Counted from the first letter of the stretch, positions 24,379 through 33,469 are shown. The stretch: 54,355 bases of DNA from Alphaproteobacteria bacterium (GCA_022822125.1 JAJECF010000058.1:1-54355); one strand, 5' to 3'. The notes: generated by a model from the letters alone, not told the origin. Numbers and translations are program-made.

Positions 24379-24885
24379 ATGACGGATTGGCAGGAGGACC
24401 TTTACCGGGTCCTCAAGGAATTCGATGTCAGCCAGGTGAGCTATGTGCCGGACGCCGGCCACAGGGTGCTGATCGACAAGTCCCTCGCGGACCCGGAGAT
24501 GCATTCCGTGCCGCTGACCACGGAGGAAGAGGGCATCGCTATGCTGGCCGGCGCCCATCTGGGCGGCGCGCGCGGCGTTGCGGCCATGCAGTCCTCCGGC
24601 ATCGGCAATTGCGTCAACATGTTCTCGCTGGTGAAGAACGGGCTTTTCCCGATGCTCGTGCTGGTGTCGATGCGCGGCGATTTCGGCGAAGGCAATCCGT
24701 GGCAGATGCCCATGGGGCAGGCCGTGGAACCGGTGATGGAGGCGATGGGCTTCATCACCATGCGGATCGACCGGCCTGAAGATGTCGAGGGCGCAATGCG
24801 CGCGGCCTGCACCATGGCCTTCCGGTCCGGGCAGGCGGTCGGCGTGCTTCTGACACAGAAACTTATCGGCGCCAAGGCGTTTTAG
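24379..24885 (+). CDS. split ThDP decarboxylase, alpha (pyrimidine-domain) subunit, sulfo/phosphonopyruvate decarboxylase-like
   Basis: A 168-aa protein equivalent to the N-terminal ThDP pyrimidine-binding domain of decarboxylases, as in ComD or the N-half of phosphonopyruvate decarboxylase. The activating Glu lies in VPLTTEEEGIAMLAGAHLGG (about residues 47-66), followed by MQSSGIGNCVNMFSLVKNG. A GTG directly precedes the ATG at 24379; AGAGGA lies about 10 bases upstream of it. The partner subunit follows 17 bp downstream. The substrate could be sulfopyruvate, phosphonopyruvate or another 2-oxoacid. Confidence 0.8.
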   Translation: MTDWQEDLYRVLKEFDVSQVSYVPDAGHRVLIDKSLADPEMHSVPLTTEEEGIAMLAGAHLGGARGVAAMQSSGIGNCVNMFSLVKNGLFPMLVLVSMRGDFGEGNPWQMPMGQAVEPVMEAMGFITMRIDRPEDVEGAMRAACTMAFRSGQAVGVLLTQKLIGAKAF

Positions 24886-24902
24886 GCAGGAGAGCCGAAG
24901 CG

Positions 24903-25529
24903 ATGAATGAAGCATTCCGGGCCGGAGTTGCGGCCGAAATGAGCCCTGCCGGCACGCTCGACAGGCGCGAGGCCGTGCCGGCGCTGGTGGGCGACCCGCA
25001 GGACTGGCTGATCGTCGCCGGGCTCGCCGGCACGGCCAGGGATACGGCGGCGATGTGCGAGCCCGAGGCCAATTACTTCGCCTGCGCAGGCGTGATGGGC
25101 GGCGCGGTCGCCATGGGGCTCGGGCTGGCGCTTGCGCGGCCGGACCGCAGCGTGCTGGTGCTGACGGGCGACGGCGAATTGCTGATGAATGTGGGTTCGC
25201 TTGCGACGGTCGCGATCCTGAACCCGCCCAACCTCTCCATCGTCTGCGTCGATAACGGTCATTACGGCGAGACCGGCTACCAGAAGAGCCACACCTCCCT
25301 CGGCGTGGACCTGGCGGCGATGGCGTCCGGAGCCGGAATTCCGGCGGTCCGCTCGGTGGCAGAGGCAGGCGAGATCGAGGATGCGGGCCGGCTGCTCCGC
25401 GAGGCCAACGGCTCGTCTTTCGTGCTGCTCAAGGTGACGCCCGATGCGGGTCCGCCCGCCGTCAAACGTTCGCTGGACGCCGCGCTGGCAAAGGACCGTT
25501 TCCGCGCAGCGACGCTCCCGGCGGGATAA
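24903..25529 (+). CDS. split ThDP decarboxylase, beta (ThDP-binding) subunit
   Basis: A 208-aa protein equivalent to the C-terminal ThDP-binding domain (ComE-like). It has the ThDP-Mg motif LTGDGELLMNVGSLATVA, closed by CVDNGHYGETG (about residues 82-120), and FACAGVMGGAVAMGLGLAL before it. With the alpha subunit it would form one full decarboxylase. The stop codon lies in the loop of a convergent hairpin. Adjacency to E1 alpha/beta suggests a joint 2-oxoacid pathway, but no substrate-specific gene is present to name it. Confidence 0.8.
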   Translation: MNEAFRAGVAAEMSPAGTLDRREAVPALVGDPQDWLIVAGLAGTARDTAAMCEPEANYFACAGVMGGAVAMGLGLALARPDRSVLVLTGDGELLMNVGSLATVAILNPPNLSIVCVDNGHYGETGYQKSHTSLGVDLAAMASGAGIPAVRSVAEAGEIEDAGRLLREANGSSFVLLKVTPDAGPPAVKRSLDAALAKDRFRAATLPAG

Positions 25530-25536
25530 ACCCGCC
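25520..25536. terminator. hairpin between convergent genes
   Basis: A perfect 6-bp stem (GGCGGG / CCCGCC) with loop ATAAA encloses the TAA stop of the upstream decarboxylase gene; outer bases (CCCGGCG / CGCCGGG) can form an alternative longer stem. It sits between convergent genes and could end transcription from both sides, though neither side has a strong T-tract. Confidence 0.4.
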
Positions 25537-25555
25537 TGTCGCCGGGGGCGTCCGT

Positions 25556-27583
25556 CTACGATTTGTCGGCGCCCGTGATCCTCGGGCGGAAGGGGTAGGG
25601 CGTTCGGCCGGAGCCGAGGCCGGGGATGGGGCGCGCGCTTGCGCCTTCATGCGCGGCTTCCATGAAATCGCGCCAGATGCGCGCCGGCAGGCCGCCGCCC
25701 GTGACTTCGTCCATGGGCGCGCCGTCGTCATTGCCCACCCAGACGCCGGCGACCAGATTGCCGGTGAAGCCGACGAAAAAGGCGTCGCGGAAGGATTGGC
25801 TGGTGCCCGTCTTGCCTGCGGCCGGACGGTCAGCAAGGCGCGCAGCCCTGCCGGTGCCCCGGGTCACGACGGCAGCCAGAAGGTCGTTCATCGAAGCCGC
25901 CACGCCGGGCGCCACGGCTTCTCCCGCTCCGGCGCCGGAGCGCTCGAACACGCCTTCGATCCGCTGCACCCCATAGGGAATGACTCCGGCGCCGCCATTG
26001 GCGAAGGTGGCGTAAGCGCCCGTCAGTTCGATGAGCCTGACCCCGCTCGACCCCAGCGCAATGGTGAGGTCGGGCGCGAGGTCGGATGTAATGCCGAGGC
26101 GGCGTGCGGCTTCGGCGACACGAACGCGCCCGGCCCGGTCGGCGAGCCGAACGGCGGCGGCGTTCAGCGATTGCGCGAAGGCGTCCCGCATGGTGACGGA
26201 GCCGCGGAAACGGCCGTCAAAATTCCGGGGCGTCCATCCCCCTATATCGACGCGCGCGTCGGTTACGGTGTCGTCCGGATGCAGGCCCCGCTCCAGCGCC
26301 GCCAGATAGACGAACAGCTTGAAGGCGGAGCCCGGCTGACGGAGCGCCTGCGTTGCACGGTTGAATTGGCTCGCACCGTAGTCCCTGCCGCCAATCATGG
26401 CCCGCACCGCCCCGTCGGGCGACATGGCGACGAGCGCCGCCTGAGACGGGTTCGACCTGTCCGCCAGCGCGTCGGCTACCGTTTCCGCCGCAAGCCTTTG
26501 CAGGCCGGGGTCGAAGGTCGTCGTGATGCGAAGATCCCGGTCCACCATGCCCAGGCGCCTGTCCACCTGGGCCAGCACCCAATCGGCGAAATAGCCGCGC
26601 CCGTCCGGCTCCGTCGCAGTCCGCAAGGTCGACGCGGCGGCCTCCGCCGCCTGCTCGGCGGATATGAAACCGGCATTCGCCATTGCCTGCAGAACAAGCC
26701 GCCCGCGCTCGGCGGCGCCGGCGGGATTGACCGCGGGCGAGAGCCGGCTCGGCGCCTTGAGCAGGCCGGCAAGCACGGCGGCTTCCCAGAGATCAACCTC
26801 GGCCGCTGGCTTGGAGAAGAAGCGCCGCGCGGCGGCATCGATGCCATAGGCTCCGGAGCCGAAATAGGTCCGGTTCATGTAAAGCGAAATGATGCGGTTC
26901 TTGTCGTAGCGCCATTCCAGCCAGAAGGCGAGCAGCGCCTCGCGGATCTTCCTCTCTATGGACCGCTCGGGGGTCAGGAAAATGTTTTTCGCGAGCTGCT
27001 GGGTAATCGTGCTGCCGCCCTGGCGCACGCCGCCTTCGACGATATTGACCCACAAGGCCCGCGCGAGGCCGATCGGGTCGATGCCGCCATGCTCGAGGAA
27101 GCGCCGGTCTTCGATGGCGATCACGGCGTGCGGCAGATGGGCAGGGAGCCGGGCCGCATCCACAGGGTCGCCGTAAAGGTCGCCCTTCGCGAGGACAGGA
27201 TTGCCGGCCACATCGTTGAGGAAGATGCCGGGCCGCCGGCCGCTTTCCGCGATCCGCTCGATGTCGGGCAGCGTGTAGGAGAAATAGGCGAGCGCCGCGA
27301 TCAGGGCGACAAGCCCCCAGACGCCGACGACCGCAATCCCGGAAAGGAGACGCCATAAAACGGGCCGGCGCGCGCCCGATGAGCCGCCCGTCTTTCGTCT
27401 GCCGCGGTGGCTTCGGCGCGGCGGTTTCCGTTTGGCTCCCCCGGCCCCGAGGTTACTACCGGGCGAATGCGATGCTTCCGGTGCCGTTCCGGACGTGCCG
27501 CCCGACCCTTTGCGCAGGCTCGGCCCGCCCCGGCGCCGTTGCCCCGCGCCTCCCCTGCCTCTTTTTTCGCTCTGGCGCGTCAT
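25556..27583 (-). CDS. bifunctional penicillin-binding protein (class A, PBP1-type)
   Basis: A 675-aa peptidoglycan synthase. An arginine-rich cytoplasmic tail (about 70 aa) is followed by one membrane helix (LSGIAVVGVWGLVALIAALA). The glycosyltransferase (GT51) domain shows EDRRFLEHGGID, GGSTITQQLAKN and RKIREALLAFWLEW. The transpeptidase domain shows the SxxK serine in PGSAFKLF, SLN and KTGTSQ. The start ATG 27583 gives a sensible N-terminus; the frame is open 136 codons further upstream into the neighbouring gene, where it is a shadow. The gene lies 32 bp after the GrdB-like selenoprotein gene on the same strand. Confidence 0.9.
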   Translation of the reverse strand: MTRQSEKRGRGGAGQRRRGGPSLRKGSGGTSGTAPEASHSPGSNLGAGGAKRKPPRRSHRGRRKTGGSSGARRPVLWRLLSGIAVVGVWGLVALIAALAYFSYTLPDIERIAESGRRPGIFLNDVAGNPVLAKGDLYGDPVDAARLPAHLPHAVIAIEDRRFLEHGGIDPIGLARALWVNIVEGGVRQGGSTITQQLAKNIFLTPERSIERKIREALLAFWLEWRYDKNRIISLYMNRTYFGSGAYGIDAAARRFFSKPAAEVDLWEAAVLAGLLKAPSRLSPAVNPAGAAERGRLVLQAMANAGFISAEQAAEAAASTLRTATEPDGRGYFADWVLAQVDRRLGMVDRDLRITTTFDPGLQRLAAETVADALADRSNPSQAALVAMSPDGAVRAMIGGRDYGASQFNRATQALRQPGSAFKLFVYLAALERGLHPDDTVTDARVDIGGWTPRNFDGRFRGSVTMRDAFAQSLNAAAVRLADRAGRVRVAEAARRLGITSDLAPDLTIALGSSGVRLIELTGAYATFANGGAGVIPYGVQRIEGVFERSGAGAGEAVAPGVAASMNDLLAAVVTRGTGRAARLADRPAAGKTGTSQSFRDAFFVGFTGNLVAGVWVGNDDGAPMDEVTGGGLPARIWRDFMEAAHEGASARPIPGLGSGRTPYPFRPRITGADKS

Positions 27584-27615
27584 GGGGCCATATAGGCCCA
27601 AGCTTCGTCCCGTTT

Positions 27616-28821
27616 CTAGACCCCCGCGCGGTGGGCCTGACTCCTCGGCAGGATGAGCAGGCCGCCGAGAAGCTGCATGCCCTTGTCGTCCTCGCCGGCC
27701 GCTCGTTCGCGGAGCGCAAGCAGCGCCCCGCCGGCGGCCGTCTCGCCCCAGAACCAGTCGGAAAGATCCTGCGAGGCCGCCCCTCCGGGCTGCGCCGTGG
27801 CGGCCTCGGTGTAGAACGCCATCAGGTCGTCGCAGGCGAGCTTCAGCGAGCGGGAGAGTTTGCGTTGGGGTTCCGGATCGTCCGGTTCCGCGCCGTCGGC
27901 ATATCGGGCCACAAAGCGGGCCGCTTCTTCGACATCGTAGCCGCTGGCGCCGACCGTGGTCCGCCCGCGCCGTTCCTTCGCAAGATCCCACCAGGGCCGC
28001 AGGCGGGCGATTTCATCTGCAACGCGCCGCTCATGAGTACCGTCCGGCGCGGCTTCCGGGCGGGGCAGGGATACCGGGCAGGCCCAGCCCTCGTAATCGG
28101 CAGGCGCGGGAGCCGGGTCCGGGAACTCCTCCAGCACCGGGCCGGCGGGCCGGTCGAGCAGCGCGAGGGCGGCGCGCAATATCCGCAATTGGAACTCCGG
28201 ATTGTCCGGCGCGCCGAGCGGCCGGCCGAGCTCGAACGGCACCGACAATGTGCGCGGATTGCCGATCGCCTCGGCATGCTCATGGACGAGGGCGACAGCG
28301 ACCGTCGCAATGCCCTTGCGCTCCAGATAGTGGGCGAGCGCGCACACGGCGCGCGTGCAGTTGGGTCAGACAGGCACCAGAAGCGCCGTATCGACGCCTT
28401 CGGCCAGCATGGCCGCCGCCGCATCCTCGGCGAAGGGCTGCATCGGCGCCGGGTCGCTGGCGCCCATGAAGGAATAATGGTGGGCGGCGACGCCGCCGAT
28501 CTCGCCCGCAGCCGCCATTTCCTTCAGGCGCTGGAGCGGATAGACGACATTGAGGTCCTGCTGGAAGCCGGTCCGGTCGTAATTCACGGAGATATGGCTC
28601 ATCACGATGTCGTTGGCATCGGCGGGCAGCACCCGGTAATCGACGGCGCCCGGGCCGAAGGGGCGGTCTCCCCGCCTGCCGAGGCCGGCGGAGGAAACGA
28701 GCGCGATCCGGCGTTCGGACAATGGCGGCCCGGACACAAAGGCGCCGCCTTCCATCTCGGGCAGCGGCAGGCGGGCCAGGTGCCGGGCCACGCTCTCGGG
28801 CATGTCGGCGTAACGGGTCAT
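27616..28821 (-). CDS. glycine/sarcosine/betaine reductase selenoprotein B-like protein with in-frame UGA (Sec152)
   Basis: A 401-aa protein if the UGA at 28366-28368 is read as selenocysteine. Both halves are in the same frame and join at ALLVPV-U-PNCTRAVCALA, a UxxC redox motif at the place where the GrdB/PrdB reductase family has Sec or Cys. The N-half carries DIVMSHISVNYDRTGFQQDL and GGVAAHHYSFMGASDP; the C-half runs from HYLERKGIATVAVAL to the TAG at 27616. The ATG 28821 has a strong AAGGAG site at 7-base spacing. A SECIS-like hairpin lies 11 bases after the UGA. Family members reduce C-N bonds in anaerobes; the role in aerobic proteobacteria is unknown. Confidence 0.8.
28338..28354 (-). 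promoter_or_regulatory. SECIS-like hairpin of the GrdB-like gene
   Basis: On the minus strand, 11 bases after the UGA, GCGCGC - CGTGT - GCGCGC forms a 6-bp G/C stem with a 5-base loop containing GU, placed 18-22 bases from the UGA. Bacterial SECIS elements lie within the coding sequence at about this distance. The hairpin is seen; SelB binding is inferred. Confidence 0.55.
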
Positions 28822-28888
28822 GGATGCTCCTTGCGGAATCTGCGGCGATGCGCGAAACAACGGACAACGCTAGATAATGTGAGGCAAG

Positions 28889-29869
28889 ATGCAGGTCAAA
28901 GCCATCCGGATCGACAAGCCGGGACCGCCATCGGCGATGGAGTTGCGCATGGTGACGGTCGGCGATCCCGGCCCCGGCGAAGCGCTGATCCGCCATACCG
29001 CTGTCGGATTGAACTATATCGACACCTATCACCGGTCCGGACTTTACGCCCTGCCCATGCCGAGCGGGATCGGCACCGAGGGCGCAGGCGTCGTCGAGGC
29101 GGTCGGCGAGGGCGTCGAGCATATCGCGCCGGGAGACCGGGCGGCCTATGCCATGGGCCCGCCGGGCTCCTATTCGGAAGCGCGCATCATGCCCGCCGAC
29201 CGCCTGGTGAAACTGCCGGACGGGATCGACGACAGGCAGGCCGCGGCCATGATGCTGAAGGGCATGACCGTCGAATATCTGCTGCACCGCACCTTCGAGG
29301 TGTCGGCGGGGCAGACCATCCTGTTCCACGCCGCGGCAGGCGGCGTCGGCCTCATCGCCGGGCAATGGGCCAAGGCTCTCGGCGCAACCGTGATCGGCAC
29401 GGCGGGCGGGCCCGAGAAATGCGCGCTCGCGGCGAACTATGGCTACGACCACATGATCGACTACAGGGAAGGCGGCATCGCACGGCAGGTGCGCGAGCTG
29501 ACCGGCGGCGCTGGCGTCCCGGTGGTCTATGACAGCGTCGGCAAATCGACCTGGGACGAGTCGCTCGACTGCCTGGCGCCACGCGGCCTGATGGTGTCCT
29601 TCGGCAATGCCTCCGGCCCCGCCGAGCCGTTCGCACCCGGCGTGCTCGGGGCCAAGGGCTCGCTCTTCGTTACGCGCCCGTCGCTCGCGCATTACGCCGT
29701 GACGCAGCAGGAAGTGCAGGACTCCGCCGGCGCGCTGTTCGACATGGTGACGTCGGGCAAGGTCCGGATCGAGGTGAACCAGACCTATGCGCTCGCGGAC
29801 GCCGCCAAGGCGCATGAGGACCTTGAGGGGCGCCGGACCACGGGTTCGACCGTCCTGCTGGTGGAGTAA
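28889..29869 (+). CDS. NADPH:quinone oxidoreductase (zeta-crystallin-like)
   Basis: A 326-aa medium-chain reductase of the quinone oxidoreductase type, without the zinc ligands of alcohol dehydrogenases. The N-terminal GroES-like domain has VGLNYIDTYHRSGLY and SGIGTEGAGVVEAVGEGV; the Rossmann domain has the AAAGGVGLIAGQWAK nucleotide-binding loop (about residues 150-164). It reduces quinones or alpha,beta-unsaturated carbonyls with NADPH. It is the first gene of a plus-strand operon with enoyl-CoA hydratase (7-bp gap) and haloalkane dehalogenase, divergent from the selenoprotein gene across 67 bp. GAGG precedes the ATG. Confidence 0.9.
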   Translation: MQVKAIRIDKPGPPSAMELRMVTVGDPGPGEALIRHTAVGLNYIDTYHRSGLYALPMPSGIGTEGAGVVEAVGEGVEHIAPGDRAAYAMGPPGSYSEARIMPADRLVKLPDGIDDRQAAAMMLKGMTVEYLLHRTFEVSAGQTILFHAAAGGVGLIAGQWAKALGATVIGTAGGPEKCALAANYGYDHMIDYREGGIARQVRELTGGAGVPVVYDSVGKSTWDESLDCLAPRGLMVSFGNASGPAEPFAPGVLGAKGSLFVTRPSLAHYAVTQQEVQDSAGALFDMVTSGKVRIEVNQTYALADAAKAHEDLEGRRTTGSTVLLVE

Positions 29870-29876
29870 CCGCAAG

Positions 29877-30665
29877 ATGTCCGCAGATAATGTCCTCTAC
29901 GAGGTCCGCGACGGTCTTGCCCGTGTAACGCTGAACCGTCCCGATGCCGCAAACGCCTTCGACCTGGAGTTAGTCCGGGCGTTCCATCGCATCATGATCG
30001 ACTGCGACAAGAACAAGGCGGTGCGCGCCGTGTTGCTGACCGGTGCCGGCAAGATGTTCAGCGCCGGCGGCGACCTCAAATTTTTCCTTGAGGCAGGCGA
30101 CGGGGTGGCCTCAGTACTGGCCGAGATGACCGCAAGCCTTCACACGGCGATTGCGGTGATGAACCGGATGGACGCTCCGGTGGTCGTCGCGGTCAACGGC
30201 ATGGCGGCGGGTGGCGGCATTTCGCTGGCGATGACGGGCGATATCGTTTTCGCGGCGGAGAGCGCGCGCTTCACCATGGCCTATACCGCCGCCGGCCTCT
30301 CGCCGGACGGGAGTTCGACCTGGTTCCTGCCCCGGCTTGCGGGTTTCCGCCGTGCGAAGGAGCTCGCACTGACCAACCGGATGCTGAGCGCAGCCGAGGC
30401 CATGCAGGTTGGTATCGTCGACCGCGTGGTTCCCGACAGCGCCCTGATGGCGGAGGCGGAACAGCAGGCGCGCATCTTCGCCGAGGGACCGACCGGGGCC
30501 TATGGCGCGGTCAAACGGCTGATGATCGAGAGTCTCCAGAACGGCCTCGAAACACAGATGGAGTTGGAATCCCGGGCCATTGCGGCCCGCGCAGCCAGCG
30601 CCGACGGGCGAGAGGGCGTCGGCGCCTTCGCCGAGAAACGCAAACCGTCCTTTACCGGGAAATAG
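29877..30665 (+). CDS. enoyl-CoA hydratase/isomerase family protein
   Basis: A 262-aa crotonase-fold protein. The oxyanion-hole segments are visible: MFSAGGDLKFF (about residues 61-71) and VNGMAAGGGISLAMTGDI (about 105-122). The catalytic region reads AGLSPDGSSTWFLPRLAG, with Asp where many hydratases have Glu, as in PaaG-type isomerases, so isomerase or hydratase are both possible. The start ATG 29877 lies 7 bp after the quinone reductase stop; the dehalogenase gene starts 6 bp downstream. Confidence 0.87.
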   Translation: MSADNVLYEVRDGLARVTLNRPDAANAFDLELVRAFHRIMIDCDKNKAVRAVLLTGAGKMFSAGGDLKFFLEAGDGVASVLAEMTASLHTAIAVMNRMDAPVVVAVNGMAAGGGISLAMTGDIVFAAESARFTMAYTAAGLSPDGSSTWFLPRLAGFRRAKELALTNRMLSAAEAMQVGIVDRVVPDSALMAEAEQQARIFAEGPTGAYGAVKRLMIESLQNGLETQMELESRAIAARAASADGREGVGAFAEKRKPSFTGK

Positions 30666-30671
30666 CCGCAA

Positions 30672-31550
30672 ATGAATGCCGCCGAACTGCCGAAGTCCTT
30701 CATCGAGGTAAAGGGCAAACGGATGGCCTATGTCGAAATGGGGGAGGGCGATCCCGTCGTCTTCCTCCACGGCAATCCGACGTCGTCCTATCTCTGGCGC
30801 AACATCATGCCGCATGTTGCCGGGCAGGCCCGTTGCCTGGCGCCCGACCTGATCGGCATGGGCAACAGCGACAAACTCGACGACCCCGGACCGGGCAGCT
30901 ACCGCTTCGTGGAGCATCGCGAATATCTGGACGGTTTCCTCGATGCGGTCGGCCTCGGCGGCAATGCCGTGTTCGTCATCCATGACTGGGGTTCGGCGCT
31001 CGGTTTCGACTGGGGCAACCGGCACCGCGACCGTGTGAAGGGCTTTTGCTACATGGAAGCGCTTGTCCGCCCGGTAACCTGGGAGGAATGGCCGGAGGCG
31101 GCGAAAGCGGTGTTCCAGGGCTTCCGGTCGCCTGCGGGCGAAAGCATGGTGCTGGAGAAGAACGTGTTCGTCGAGCGCGTCCTGCCCGGCTCGATTCTGC
31201 GCAGGATGTCCGAAGAGGAAATGGCGGTTTACCGCCGGCCCTTCGCGGCGCCGGGCGAGGACCGCCGCCCGACGCTGACATGGCCGCGCGAGATCCCGAT
31301 CTCCGGGGAGCCCGCCGATGTCGTGGAGATCGTTCGGTCCTATTCCGAGTGGCTGGCTGCCTCCGATGTCGCCAAGCTCTTCATCGATGCCGAACCCGGC
31401 GCCATCCTGACCGGCCCGCAAAGGGAGTTCTGCCTGGGTTGGCCGAACCAGACCGTAGCCAAGGTCAGGGGAAGCCACTTCATCCAGGAAGACTCACCCG
31501 ACGAGATCGGCAAGGCGCTCTCGGACTGGCTGAGCGGCCTGCCGCGCTGA
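30672..31550 (+). CDS. haloalkane dehalogenase (HLD-II type, LinB/DhaA-like)
   Basis: A 292-aa alpha/beta hydrolase that hydrolyses carbon-halogen bonds to alcohols. The family residues are all present: oxyanion and halide Asn in [18 protein letters not shown] (Asn35), nucleophile Asp105 and halide-binding Trp106 in [13 protein letters not shown], catalytic acid Glu129 in [16 protein letters not shown] (the HLD-II position), and catalytic His in [16 protein letters not shown] (about 272). It is the last gene of the operon; the acyl-CoA ligase gene converges 18 bp downstream. The natural substrate is unknown. Confidence 0.88.
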   Translation: MNAAELPKSFIEVKGKRMAYVEMGEGDPVVFLHGNPTSSYLWRNIMPHVAGQARCLAPDLIGMGNSDKLDDPGPGSYRFVEHREYLDGFLDAVGLGGNAVFVIHDWGSALGFDWGNRHRDRVKGFCYMEALVRPVTWEEWPEAAKAVFQGFRSPAGESMVLEKNVFVERVLPGSILRRMSEEEMAVYRRPFAAPGEDRRPTLTWPREIPISGEPADVVEIVRSYSEWLAASDVAKLFIDAEPGAILTGPQREFCLGWPNQTVAKVRGSHFIQEDSPDEIGKALSDWLSGLPR

Positions 31551-31568
31551 TTGTGCGGACGAGGCCGG

Positions 31569-33107
31569 TCATGAGCGCTGTGCGAGCCGTTCTGCGAGTT
31601 CGAGCTTGCGGACCTTGCCGGTTGCCGTGACCGGCAGGGCGGCGCGCTCGACGAGCTCGATGCGCTGCGGCGTCTTGTAGGCGGCGAGTTCCGCCCGGCA
31701 GGCCCTCCTCAGCGCGTCGGTATCGAGGATCGCTCCCGGTTCCGCGACCACTACAGCCACGGGCACTTCGCCCTTCGCAGGGTCCGGCAGGCCAACGACA
31801 TAGGCTTCCGCAACGCCGGGCCGGTCCTGCAGGAACAGTTCGACTTCGCGCGGCGCGATGTTGATGCCGCCCGATTTCAACATTTCCTTGAGGCGGCCCC
31901 GGAACAGCAGTCGGCCGCCATCGTCCCAGGCTCCGAGGTCTCCGGTTTTCATCCAGCCGTCTGCGGTGAAGATCTCGGCGTCGCGGTCCGGGTCGTTGTA
32001 GTAGCCCGGCATGTTCCGGCCGCGCAGCCAGATTTCGCCGCGCTCGCTGTCGCGGCCGGTTTCGGGATCGACAAGCCAGACCTGCTGTCCCGGCAGCGGC
32101 CGCCCGCATGTCGAATGCCGGACTTCTACCGGATCGTCGAAGTCGCAAACTGCTGAATTTCCATAGGCTTCCGTCAAACCGTAAACTTGCAGTATTCGTT
32201 CGACGCCGAGCCGTTCGATCAGCGCCATATCGCCGGGCGTGCCTATGGAAAGCCCGGTGCGCAATGAGGACAGGTCTCGCTTCGACCGGTCGGGATGCTC
32301 CCACATCGCATGGGCCATGTTGGGCATGCCGTAGAAGACGGAGCAGCGTTCCCGCTCGATCAACGCCATCGCCTCGCCCGGCTCGAAGGCGTGCTGCAGG
32401 ACGATCGTCGCCCCGTGGGTGAGCGCGGCCCCGAGGGCATTGGCGGCGGCGAAGCTCCAGAAGAGGTTGATGGCGAGCCAGACCCGGTCTCCGGTTCCGA
32501 GCCGCATGCGCTCGCCGATGGCGCGCATGTTTTCGACGATGCCGCGATGAGTGAGCTGCGCGCCTTTCGGCATGGCGGTGGTGCCGGAGGTGAACAGGAT
32601 TTGCGCGACATCGTCCGGTTCCGGGCCGGGGAAGTCGCCGGGCGCGCGGCGGAGAGCGGCGTAGGGCAGGGCGCCGGACGGCGTGTCGCCCAGAATGACG
32701 ACGGTTTCCACCTTTCCGAACGCGCCCGCCTCGCGGAGCAGGGCGATATAATCCTGGCGGAGATAGCCGTCGGCGGCGACCAGAAGCTTGATGTCCGCCC
32801 TCGCGAAGACATGGCGAAGTTCGTGGGTGCGGAACCAGGTATTGACGGCGACTGCGCGCGCGCCGAGGGAAAGCGCCGCGAACATGACGGCAAGCCACTC
32901 GACGCAATTGCCCATCAACAGGCCGACATTGTCGCCCCGCCGGACGCCATGCGCATGGAGCCCGGCGGCGATCCGCGCGGTCTCATCGCGGAATGCGCCG
33001 TAAGTCCACCGTTCGCTGCGATAGATCAGGAATTCGCGATCGGGCGCGCTGTCGGCCAGCGCGTCCAGAAGGCCGGGAAGCGTGCGAGCGGCTCGGACCG
33101 CCGTCAT
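31569..33107 (-). CDS. AMP-forming acyl-CoA synthetase (long/medium-chain acyl-CoA ligase)
   Basis: A 512-aa ANL-superfamily enzyme that activates a carboxylic acid with ATP to acyl-AMP and then acyl-CoA. It shows the P-loop LFTSGTTAMPKGAQLTH (about residues 172-188), the A5-type motif QVYGLTEAYGNSA, the A7/A8 region MKTGDLGAWDDGGRLLFRGR with hinge LKEMLKSGGINIAPREVE, and the C-terminal lysine in VTATGKVRKLEL. Full length for the family. The start overlaps the folB stop by 4 bp, so it is the last gene of a tightly coupled operon. Substrate unknown. Confidence 0.88.
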   Translation of the reverse strand: MTAVRAARTLPGLLDALADSAPDREFLIYRSERWTYGAFRDETARIAAGLHAHGVRRGDNVGLLMGNCVEWLAVMFAALSLGARAVAVNTWFRTHELRHVFARADIKLLVAADGYLRQDYIALLREAGAFGKVETVVILGDTPSGALPYAALRRAPGDFPGPEPDDVAQILFTSGTTAMPKGAQLTHRGIVENMRAIGERMRLGTGDRVWLAINLFWSFAAANALGAALTHGATIVLQHAFEPGEAMALIERERCSVFYGMPNMAHAMWEHPDRSKRDLSSLRTGLSIGTPGDMALIERLGVERILQVYGLTEAYGNSAVCDFDDPVEVRHSTCGRPLPGQQVWLVDPETGRDSERGEIWLRGRNMPGYYNDPDRDAEIFTADGWMKTGDLGAWDDGGRLLFRGRLKEMLKSGGINIAPREVELFLQDRPGVAEAYVVGLPDPAKGEVPVAVVVAEPGAILDTDALRRACRAELAAYKTPQRIELVERAALPVTATGKVRKLELAERLAQRS

Positions 33108-33469
33108 CGTCCGCGCGCCGCCTCTACGAGAGGCACAGCGCGTCCGTTATAGATATCCGGCTTGCGCACCCGGACGCGGCACCAGGCGACCTTCGGATCC
33201 TGCAGGCACAGCTCCAGCAGTTCGTCCACCAGCGTTTCCAGAAGGTCGGTATGCGGGCGGTTCGGCCACTCGGAGGCCACATGCGCATAGACGCGGTCGT
33301 AGTCGATGCAGTCCTCGATACTCCGGGCCGCCTCCCATTCGGGCCGCGTCATCTCGACATCGACGAGCAGGCGCTGGCGCCTGTCGGGGTGGCGTTCCCA
33401 GTCTGCAATGCCCACCCTGGCCTCGACGGCAATGCCTTCGAGCGCCACGCGCTGCCAGTTCCGCGTCAT
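33104..33469 (-). CDS. folB: dihydroneopterin aldolase family protein (FolB)
   Basis: A 121-aa FolB/FolX-family protein of folate/pterin synthesis. Family segments include ALEGIAVEARVGIADWERHP, QRLLVDVEM, DCIDYDRVYAHVASE and HTDLLETLVDELLELCLQDP. In E. coli FolB cleaves 7,8-dihydroneopterin to 6-hydroxymethyl-dihydropterin; FolX epimerises the triphosphate. The two are hard to separate by sequence. It overlaps the SDR gene upstream and the ligase downstream by 4 bp each. Confidence 0.82.
   Translation of the reverse strand: MTRNWQRVALEGIAVEARVGIADWERHPDRRQRLLVDVEMTRPEWEAARSIEDCIDYDRVYAHVASEWPNRPHTDLLETLVDELLELCLQDPKVAWCRVRVRKPDIYNGRAVPLVEAARGR

Noticed and set aside
28366..28368. Reading the UGA as a nonsense mutation (pseudogene or two genes)
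   Set aside because: The frame is the same on both sides, the residues around it form the UxxC motif of a selenoprotein family, and a SECIS-like hairpin follows. The downstream half has no ribosome site of its own that I can see.
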